The notes under the pieces were generated by a model. That model did no database searches and was not told the DNA's origin. It was given only the letters and a program-made list of their open reading frames with translations. Positions 6,222 through 11,588 of a stretch of 11,588 bases of DNA are shown in pieces. Position 1 is the stretch's first letter. The number at the start of each line of letters is the position of its first letter. The position numbers and the translations under genes were made by a program. This DNA comes from Verrucomicrobia bacterium UBA3750. Its GTDB lineage: Bacteria > Verrucomicrobiota > Kiritimatiellia > RFP12 > UBA1067. The stretch covers positions 6,645 to 18,232 of the forward strand of contig DFGM01000013.1 of the NCBI GenBank assembly GCA_002371755.1, in the 5' to 3' direction.

Positions 6222-7610
6222 TCAGCCTTGCTGCCGAGCCTTGAGCGCATGCGACACCGCAAGCATTCTCTCCGAGAGATCCTCGAAGCCGACATCCGCG
6301 GAGTAGACATCCTTGTAGTACTGGTACGCCTTCTCCAGGTCTCCCTGCGCTTCGGCGCAAAGGCCGAGCTGGTAGACGACCTTCTTCTTGAGTTCGTCCA
6401 TCGTCGGAATCTGGTCGCGAGCGGTTTCAAGTTGCATCACGCCCATATCGATCTGTTCTTTGGCCAGGAAGCACATAGCGAGGTAGTAGAGCGCCCAGAG
6501 GCGGTCCTTCGGGGACTTCTGCGCGAGCTGGAGGTGTTCGAGCGCCTCGTCGTAGTAGCCGTAGGTGTAATACTGAAGGCCGAGTTCGTAGCGGAGGTGG
6601 AGGTCGTTCGGGTAGCGTTCCACGCGGGCGGCGAGGTCGTCGAAAACGAACTGGTTCTTTTCGGTTTCCATCGCCTCCGCACCTTGAGTATCGCCTTCCT
6701 GCTTGAGGCGTTCGATTTCCTGTTCGTAATAGAGGATGCGGGCCTGGGAGCACATGCGGTCGAGTTCCGGATCCATGGTGCCTGCGGCGGCGATGGCGTC
6801 GGTAAGGCAGTTGACGGCCTCGGCGTAGCGCTTGTTCTGCATATATATGCGGGCGAGCGCGCGGCGGGCGTTCATGTTCTTGGGCTCGTTCGCGATCTGC
6901 TGGAGTTTTTCGGCGATGAGCGCCTCGGCATCATCACCCGTGATGACGGCCTTGTTGGCCTGGTCGAGCTTCTTTGCCTGCTCCTTGTTGGCGATAAGGT
7001 TCTGGAAGCCGCCCTTCTTTCCGGCAGTCTGTTCCCAGCCGGCGTTCATGGTGGCCTGCGCCTCGGAGTTCTTCAGCAACTGCATGATTCGCTGGTCGCC
7101 AGGCTTGATCTCGGAAAGCTTCTGGTAGGCATCGCGCGCCTTTGCGAAGTTCTTGGCGAGCTTGTAGTAAGTGGCGACGCGCTCCAGAAGGGCGGGATCC
7201 TTGTTGCCGCACTCGTAGGCCGCCTCCACGGAAATGGCGGCATGATCCTGCTTGCCGGCCGCCTCCGCGGCCTTGACCGCTGCTTCGATGTTGTCCGGGT
7301 CGAGAGGATTTTGGCAAAGGAGCTTTTCCGCCTCGGCCATGGCTTCCTCGGCCTGACCCTTCTTTATCAGGCCCGCAATCTTGTTGCGAGCCATCATCGC
7401 GCCGAGCTTGGCGCCGATGCCGGCCTTGCCGCCCGTCTTGAAGTGCGCAATCTGGGCCGTGCGGAGGAGTTTTCTCGTCTCCAGCACATCTGGTGCGGCC
7501 GCGACCGCCTCCATCAACATGTCCATCGCAAGCTCGTAGTGCCCGGATTCGAGCGCCTGACGCCCGCGGTTCGTGAAGTTCTGCGCCTTTTGCGCCAAGT
7601 CTACCGCCAT
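6222..7610 (-). CDS. Cytosolic TPR-repeat protein
   Basis: This 462-residue protein has no signal peptide or membrane segment and is built of helical TPR-like repeats. Clear repeats include about 12-45 (GRQALESGHYELAMDMLMEAV), 143-175 (YYKLAKNFAKARDAYQKLSEIKPGD), 247-280 (ALARIYMQNKRYAEAVNCL), 338-372 (YELGLQYYTYGYYDEALEHL) and 411-440 (GLCAEAQGDLEKAYQYYKDVY). A Gly/Lys-rich stretch (about 58-78) and a charged linker (about 190-240) interrupt them. Such proteins are usually scaffolds; no partner can be named. The ATG at 7610 has a strong Shine-Dalgarno, AAGGAGAA. It is the last gene of the envelope operon, 27 bases after the Lrp-like gene. An Asp/Glu-rich helical makeup with no enzyme motif makes a catalytic role unlikely. 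Confidence 0.85.
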   Translation of the reverse strand: MAVDLAQKAQNFTNRGRQALESGHYELAMDMLMEAVAAAPDVLETRKLLRTAQIAHFKTGGKAGIGAKLGAMMARNKIAGLIKKGQAEEAMAEAEKLLCQNPLDPDNIEAAVKAAEAAGKQDHAAISVEAAYECGNKDPALLERVATYYKLAKNFAKARDAYQKLSEIKPGDQRIMQLLKNSEAQATMNAGWEQTAGKKGGFQNLIANKEQAKKLDQANKAVITGDDAEALIAEKLQQIANEPKNMNARRALARIYMQNKRYAEAVNCLTDAIAAAGTMDPELDRMCSQARILYYEQEIERLKQEGDTQGAEAMETEKNQFVFDDLAARVERYPNDLHLRYELGLQYYTYGYYDEALEHLQLAQKSPKDRLWALYYLAMCFLAKEQIDMGVMQLETARDQIPTMDELKKKVVYQLGLCAEAQGDLEKAYQYYKDVYSADVGFEDLSERMLAVSHALKARQQG

Positions 7611-7637
7611 GACATTCTCCTTCTTTTTATAGTTGCC

Positions 7638-7946
7638 TCAAGGGGTTACCGCGAGCCGGGTGTCGCCGCCCAGGTCTTCGAAAACTCCCTTCGCCTTGTA
7701 AGTCTTAAGCATGAAATGCGTCGCCGTGGAAAGAACACCGTCAATCGTCGAAAGATCGGCCGCGACGAAATGCGCGACATCCTGGAGGCTGTCCCCCTTC
7801 ACGAAGACGAGCAAATCGTATCCGCCCGACATGAGGAAGCACGCCTCGACCTGTTCGAATTTGGATACCCTCTCCGCTATCTTGCCGAAACCGCATTCGC
7901 GCTGTGGCGTGATGCGCAGTTCGATTGCCGCATGGACTTCGTTCAC
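7638..7946 (-). CDS. Stand-alone Lrp/AsnC effector-binding (RAM) domain protein
   Basis: This 102-residue protein matches only the C-terminal ligand-binding half of Lrp/AsnC regulators. It has the beta-alpha-beta pattern with ACFLMSGGYDLLVFVKGDSL (about 35-54) and the typical ending STATHFMLKTYK (73-84). There is no helix-turn-helix, so it cannot bind DNA in the usual way. In the family this domain forms dimers and octamers and binds small molecules such as amino acids, so a sensing or oligomer-modulating role is inferred. The start is GTG at 7946, with Shine-Dalgarno AAAGGAG 7 bases upstream. It overlaps the previous gene's stop as GTGA (7943-7946), which shows tight coupling. About ten residues at the C-terminus (GGDTRLAVTP) extend past the domain. 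Confidence 0.85.
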   Translation of the reverse strand: MNEVHAAIELRITPQRECGFGKIAERVSKFEQVEACFLMSGGYDLLVFVKGDSLQDVAHFVAADLSTIDGVLSTATHFMLKTYKAKGVFEDLGGDTRLAVTP

Positions 7947-8473
7947 AGCTCTTCTCCTTTCTGTTCCCAGTCGAGCGCCAAGGCGTCATCAACGATCTGG
8001 CGCGCGAAATCCTCCGCGAGGCGGGCACGCGCATCCCTTTCGCCTGTCATGATATCATCGCCTGCGAGGAAGGAGGCGACGCATTCGTAGGTGCGATTGT
8101 TTATAAGCACGCGACCGCTCTTCTTGTCTATGAAACTCACTTCCGCCTTGGCAGTGAGCGAATATTCGCGGTTGCGGTCCCCCGTCTTCCGTCCGAATGC
8201 GACCACGGTGGAAGAAGAGTGCTTCACTATCCCCTGCACTTCAAGGGCGCTATCGCCCTGGTTGCGGAGCTTGTATGTACCCTCTCTCTGGAACTCCCTC
8301 AAGACCTGACGCGTTATTTCGCTCCCGAGCCCAGTCACGTCGGATTCGTTGCGGAATACGGGCACCGCGACCGTGCGGCAGTCTTGCGGCACCGGGCTGT
8401 GCCAGGAATAAGCAGCGCATCCCGCCGCGAAAAGCGCCAGAAACGGCACTGCGAACCATTTGGATTTCTTCAT
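7943..8473 (-). CDS. lptE: LptE-like outer-membrane lipoprotein
   Basis: This is a 176-residue lipoprotein. MKKSKWFAVPFLALFAAGC is a lipoprotein signal with the acceptor at Cys19 (lipobox FAAGC, with Ala rather than Leu at -3). The mature part follows the LptE/LPS-assembly pattern: CRTVAVPVFRNESDVTGLGSE (32-52), then an amphipathic helix ITRQVLREFQREGTYKL, a VQGIV strand (79-83), a strand with SLTAKAEVSFID and a C-terminal helix. LptE plugs the LptD barrel that puts lipopolysaccharide on the cell surface. LptD is not here, so the function rests on family resemblance. A generic envelope lipoprotein of the same fold is the alternative. The ATG at 8473 has a strong AGGAGG site and overlaps the preceding stop as ATGA (8470-8473). 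Confidence 0.75.
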   Translation of the reverse strand: MKKSKWFAVPFLALFAAGCAAYSWHSPVPQDCRTVAVPVFRNESDVTGLGSEITRQVLREFQREGTYKLRNQGDSALEVQGIVKHSSSTVVAFGRKTGDRNREYSLTAKAEVSFIDKKSGRVLINNRTYECVASFLAGDDIMTGERDARARLAEDFARQIVDDALALDWEQKGEEL

Positions 8474-9498
8474 TTGCCCTCCTGTTGAAGTTGCTCGAGC
8501 CTCGCACGCGCCTCGGAGGCGTGGGAGCTTGCCGGATATTCCGCGAGGAAGCGTTCGTAGGCGTTTATCGCACTGCGCTTCGTCCTGGTGCGCGAATCGT
8601 AGAACTTTGCCGAGAGAAACGCCTCTTCTTCAAGCTGGCGCACCGCTTCATCGTGCCAAGCCGAATAATCCGCCTTTTCCGCTTCCGCCGGATTGGAGGC
8701 GAGAGCGAGCTTGAGGAACGCGATGGTGTCGATTACGCGCGTACGGTTGTATTCGTGTTCGCGGATTATGCGCATGCGGTCCAGCGCCTCACGATAGAGA
8801 GCGCTCTTCGCCTCCGGTGCGAGCGGATGGAGGTTGCGCAGGTTTTCGTAGACTTGCACGGCCTTCTCCCATTCGCCGTCATCCTCGCGCAGCTTTGCCA
8901 CCTTGAGCATGGCCTCAGGAGCGAACTTGGCTCCGGGCGCCCTCAACACGACCGCCTCGAACGCCCGTCTCACATCGACAGTGTTCGCAAAGCGGAAGAA
9001 TATTATCGTGCGGCCCTCCTCCTCCATGAGTTTGGCGACTTCATAGAGGCGGCTCGCCATCGCATCGTAATCGCACTGCGAGGAATAGAAGTCCATCAGA
9101 TACTTGTATTCCTCAAAGGCGTTCTCGTATTCGAGATAGTGTTCAAGGTATATGTCGCCGAGCATTTCCTGAGCCTTCGGGGCCTCCGGGGCGGCGGGCC
9201 ATTCGCGCACAAGCGCATCGCAAGCCCTGCGCGCCGCGCGCCACGAACCTTCCTTCACGCACGCCTTTGCGTATTCGAGTTGCGAGGCGGCATCACCTTT
9301 CGCGGGACCGTTTATCCACGAGAACCAGCGCGGCGTCTTCTTGCCGGTGCTTACGATGTTCTCTTCGCGGTCGAAGCCGGGATAGGCGTCCGTAGCATAG
9401 CGCGTGGTGGAACTGGGCATGGAACTCGCGGCGGCGAAAGCTTCGCCGCATGCGAGGGCGGCTAAGACCGCCAAAACGTGAAACCTGTTTCGTATCAT
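8470..9498 (-). CDS. Periplasmic BamD/YfiO-like TPR protein
   Basis: The protein has 342 residues from the ATG at 9498. MIRNRFHVLAVLAALACGEAFA is a signal peptide probably cut after AFA23. A Cys at 17 is not in a good lipobox, so unlike true BamD it may not be lipidated. Helical repeats resemble BamD/YbgF-type outer-membrane assembly proteins: YAKACVKEGSWRAARRACDALV, then EAPKAQEMLGDIYLE (106-118), KFAPEAMLKVAKLREDDGEWEKAVQVYENL (191-220) and AINAYERFLAEYPASSHASEARARLEQL (310-337). It is longer than E. coli BamD. A further in-frame GTG at 9534 would add 12 residues, but it would put the promoter inside the gene and bury the signal peptide, so 9498 is preferred. It is the first gene of an operon with lptE. 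Confidence 0.8.
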   Translation of the reverse strand: MIRNRFHVLAVLAALACGEAFAAASSMPSSTTRYATDAYPGFDREENIVSTGKKTPRWFSWINGPAKGDAASQLEYAKACVKEGSWRAARRACDALVREWPAAPEAPKAQEMLGDIYLEHYLEYENAFEEYKYLMDFYSSQCDYDAMASRLYEVAKLMEEEGRTIIFFRFANTVDVRRAFEAVVLRAPGAKFAPEAMLKVAKLREDDGEWEKAVQVYENLRNLHPLAPEAKSALYREALDRMRIIREHEYNRTRVIDTIAFLKLALASNPAEAEKADYSAWHDEAVRQLEEEAFLSAKFYDSRTRTKRSAINAYERFLAEYPASSHASEARARLEQLQQEGK

Positions 9499-9504
9499 GG
9501 CTAT

Positions 9505-9513
9505 ATTATACCA
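9505..9513 (-). promoter_or_regulatory. Extended -10 promoter of the BamD-like operon
   Basis: On the - strand, TGGTATAAT is a perfect TATAAT with the TGn extension. No clear -35 lies 16-18 bases upstream, as often seen with extended -10 promoters. A small hairpin, GGCG-CAATT-CGCC, lies just upstream. Only 6 bases (ATAGCC) separate the -10 from the ATG at 9498, so RNA would begin at or next to the start codon. That suggests a leaderless message. Confidence 0.5.
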
Positions 9514-9543
9514 AATATCGGCGAATTGCGCCACCCTTGCGAT

Positions 9544-10293
9544 TTATTTTCCTATCGCCTTTATGACCGGCTCGGGAGGACGGTTGTAGACGCGCGAATA
9601 CGGCGGCACGGAATCCTTCAGCCACACGTTGCCGCCTATTTCGGAATCGTGCCCGACCACGGTGCCGCCCCCGAGAATGGTGGCGTTGGCGTAGATTACC
9701 ACATTGTCTTCTATATCCGGGTGGCGCTTCTTCCCCTTGACGAGTGCGCCAGTGGAATCCTTCTCGAAAGAAAGGCCGCCCAGCGTGACGCCCTGGTAGA
9801 TGCGCACATTGCGCCCGATGGTGCATGTCTCGCCGATTACGACGCCCGTGCCGTGGTCGATAAAGAACCTCTCGCCTATCGTGGCGCCGGGGTGGATGTC
9901 TATGCCCGTCTTCGAATGCGCCAGTTCGCTCATTATGCGCGGCATGACGGGGACCTTGAGCACGTAGAGTTCGTGCGCCATGCGATGAATCGTCACGGCG
10001 TAGAGTCCGGGATAGGCCATCACCACTTCCATGCGGCTCGTCGCGGCAGGATCGCCGTCGTACGCCGCCTGGACGTCGGTATCGACGAGGCGGCGGACTT
10101 CGCCAAGCCGCCCGCGGAATGCAGAGACGATTTCCGCGGCATCGCGGTCTGGACAGAGCAGCGCGATTTCGCGCTTGAGATCGTCCGCCAGCTGGTCTAG
10201 CGCGCCGCGCGAGTTGAGTTCACCGTAAACGCATGGATGCAGCACGGCCATGCCATGCTTCAAAATGTGAGCGACTCTCTGGGGAAGCGTCAT
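9544..10293 (-). CDS. cysE: Serine O-acetyltransferase (EpsC/CysE type)
   Basis: This 249-residue cytosolic enzyme makes O-acetylserine from serine and acetyl-CoA, the first step of cysteine synthesis. An N-terminal helical part (about 1-100) precedes a left-handed beta-helix of hexapeptide repeats (about 130-235). Key residues match CysE: Asp81 in DGDPA, Asp146-His147 in IDHGTGVVIGE, and His191 in KKRHPDI. The segments AHSKTGIDIHPGATIG, RIYQGVTLGGLSF and VIYANATILGG are characteristic of the EpsC group (Bacteroidetes, Bacillus, cyanobacteria). It is slightly shorter at the N-terminus than many EpsC proteins. The ATG at 10293 comes 3 bases after the MetX-MetW stop, with a weak AGGGCGA site, so the two are co-transcribed. 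No terminator is visible after it. Confidence 0.93.
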   Translation of the reverse strand: MTLPQRVAHILKHGMAVLHPCVYGELNSRGALDQLADDLKREIALLCPDRDAAEIVSAFRGRLGEVRRLVDTDVQAAYDGDPAATSRMEVVMAYPGLYAVTIHRMAHELYVLKVPVMPRIMSELAHSKTGIDIHPGATIGERFFIDHGTGVVIGETCTIGRNVRIYQGVTLGGLSFEKDSTGALVKGKKRHPDIEDNVVIYANATILGGGTVVGHDSEIGGNVWLKDSVPPYSRVYNRPPEPVIKAIGK

Positions 10294-10296
10294 TTT

Positions 10297-11588
10297 TTAT
10301 ATCGCCCTGTTTGCAGATTCAGTATTCTCCGGCGTCGGGGCTGCTTTGCGCAGGCGCGCGATGATGCGGGAGGCGCCGAGGTTCTTGAAGCCGAGCGCGA
10401 GCAGGAGCTTGCCAAGGAAATGCCTGCTCTCCGCGCGCGTCTCGACGATTTCGATATTCTCCGCCTTGCAGAGGTCTTCGAAATCCTTCAGCGTGACGCA
10501 GTGGATGTTCGGAGTGTCGTACCACTTGAAAGGCAACGCCTTGGAGACGGGCAGGCGCCCGCGGAAAAACAGCGTGAGGCGGATGCGGTATGCCGCGAAG
10601 TTCGGGAACGTGACGATCGCCTCGTCGGCGATGCGTAAGGCTTCGCGAAGCAGTCCGCGAGGATTCTTGACTTCCTGGAGGGTATCGGAGCAGACGGCGA
10701 CGTCGTAGTGCCTGTCGGGAATGAGCGAAAGCCCTTCGTCGGCATCCTGCCAGAAGCAGTCGTGGCCGTCGGCGACGGCCTGCGTGAAACGGTCTATATC
10801 TATTTCCACGCCGTCTCCCTTGACCTCGCGAAGCTTCTTCAGCACGTTGAGAAGCGAGCCGTCGCCGCAACCGATATCGAGCACGCGCGAACGCGGGCGG
10901 ACAAGGCGCACAATATTCCTGTAGAGCCTCTCCTGCCACTTCATCGACTTGACTTCGCGGTCGTTGAGAAACCCGGAAAGGAGCGGAGAAAGGTCGGAGA
11001 TGTCGGTAAGGAAGGAATCGTGTCCCGTGCCCGCTTCGAGATGCGCGTAGGTCACTGATTTGCCGTTCGCGAGAAGCGAGCGCACGATATCGCGCGACTG
11101 CCACTCGGCGAAAAGGATGTCGCGCTCGTAGCTGACGACGAGGCACTTGGCCTTGACGCGCGCGGTGGCGGCGTCGAGCGAGCCATAGCGCGTCGCGGCG
11201 TCGAAAAGATCCATCGAGCGCGTTATATGCAGATAGGAATTGGCGTCGAATCTCGCCAGGAATTTGCGCGCCTGATACTCCAGATAGCTCTCTATGGCGA
11301 ACAGCGTGCCGAAATGGACCGCGTGCTTCTCCTGCCAGGCCGCGTCCTTCTCAAGCCAGGACTCCTGCTTGCGGCGCCCGAAACGCCTGTTCAAGAGGTC
11401 GAACGACAGATACGAGATATGCGCCATCTGGCGCGCCTGCGCCAATCCGTTCGAAGGCCCGCCATCGGGGACGCCGTAGTAGTCGCCTCCGTGCCAGTTG
11501 GGATCGAACGTGATCGCATATCGGCCCACCACGTCAAAGGCGAGCGCCTGCGCATTGAGGGCCGCGCCGGAGGCGATCATGACGGCCT
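10297..11588 (-). CDS. metXW: MetX-MetW fusion: homoserine O-acyltransferase with methyltransferase-like domain (5' end outside)
   Basis: One unbroken frame joins two proteins that are usually separate; it continues past the right edge, so the N-terminus (with the nucleophilic Ser) is missing. Numbering is from the first in-window ATG (11580). Residues 1-210 are the alpha/beta-hydrolase MetX, which acylates homoserine (usually acetylates it) for methionine synthesis. They include GRYAITFDPNWHGGDYYG, FDANSYLHITRSMDLFD, Asp154 (YERDILF) and His187 (GTGHDSF) of the triad. Residues 213-427 are MetW, a Rossmann methyltransferase-like protein often encoded beside metX: SRVLDIGCGDGSLL, DGVEID, CSDTLQEVKNP, IVTFPNFAAYR, then LPFKWYDTPNIHCVT. 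An ATG at the junction (10944) has no Shine-Dalgarno, supporting a fusion. cysE follows after 3 bases. Confidence 0.92.
   Translation of the reverse strand, partial: AVMIASGAALNAQALAFDVVGRYAITFDPNWHGGDYYGVPDGGPSNGLAQARQMAHISYLSFDLLNRRFGRRKQESWLEKDAAWQEKHAVHFGTLFAIESYLEYQARKFLARFDANSYLHITRSMDLFDAATRYGSLDAATARVKAKCLVVSYERDILFAEWQSRDIVRSLLANGKSVTYAHLEAGTGHDSFLTDISDLSPLLSGFLNDREVKSMKWQERLYRNIVRLVRPRSRVLDIGCGDGSLLNVLKKLREVKGDGVEIDIDRFTQAVADGHDCFWQDADEGLSLIPDRHYDVAVCSDTLQEVKNPRGLLREALRIADEAIVTFPNFAAYRIRLTLFFRGRLPVSKALPFKWYDTPNIHCVTLKDFEDLCKAENIEIVETRAESRHFLGKLLLALGFKNLGASRIIARLRKAAPTPENTESANRAI

Noticed and set aside
6228..8090. A 620-codon open frame on the + strand
   Set aside because: It is antisense to the TPR and Lrp-like genes, which have clear family features, Shine-Dalgarno sites and operon spacing. 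Its translation is low-complexity and matches nothing known. Long antisense frames are expected in GC-rich coding DNA.
8197..9465. A 422-codon open frame on the + strand
   Set aside because: It is antisense to the BamD-like and LptE-like genes, with no ribosome site and no recognisable domain.
9499..9534. A GTG start at 9534 for the BamD-like gene
   Set aside because: It would place the extended -10 promoter inside the gene and put 12 residues ahead of a good signal peptide; the purine run touches the GTG with no spacing.
10297..10944. MetW as a separate gene starting at the ATG at 10944
   Set aside because: There is no stop codon between the MetX and MetW parts and no Shine-Dalgarno before that ATG, so a fusion is simpler.

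Overview
The window looks like chromosomal DNA from a GC-rich, Gram-negative (two-membrane) bacterium. It encodes an LptE-like outer-membrane lipoprotein, an ExbB/ExbD proton channel, a periplasmic BamD-like helical-repeat protein and a large secreted repeat protein. The style of that secreted protein (beta-rich modules plus a C-terminal 'NGY...YxLGLDPxD...YYxVxA' block) and the metX-metW fusion beside cysE suggest the Verrucomicrobiota/Kiritimatiellae/Lentisphaerae group. That placement is inference, made without any database search. I see no insertion sequence, CRISPR array, prophage or toxin-antitoxin module.

Layout, left to right. On the + strand are the 3' end of a purH-type AICAR transformylase gene (1-338), exbB and exbD (391-1282, overlapping), and a C-rich 241-bp gap holding a 12-bp inverted repeat and a good sigma70-type promoter. 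That promoter drives an 876-residue secreted protein (1524-4154). The 3' end of this gene overlaps the 3' end of rsmE, which is on the - strand. Next on the - strand, transcribed right to left, are dprA and rsmE, coupled with 1 base between them. Between dprA and the following block is a + strand tRNA-Glu(UUC) gene with its own promoter and terminator.

From 6222 to 9498 on the - strand is a four-gene operon: a BamD-like periplasmic protein, an LptE-like lipoprotein, a stand-alone Lrp/AsnC effector domain and a cytosolic TPR protein. Its genes overlap by ATGA or GTGA, or are separated by 27 bases. Its first start codon sits 6 bases after a TATAAT box, which suggests a leaderless transcript. 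Upstream of it, also on the - strand, are cysE (serine O-acetyltransferase) and a MetX-MetW fusion that runs off the right edge. These two make the acetylated serine and homoserine acceptors for sulfur assimilation.

Most genes are ordinary housekeeping. The parts least explained by known families are the secreted protein (two diverged copies of a roughly 260-residue module around a beta-helix-like core, plus a C-terminal block), the hairpin in front of it, the envelope/Lrp/TPR operon, and the MetX-MetW fusion.
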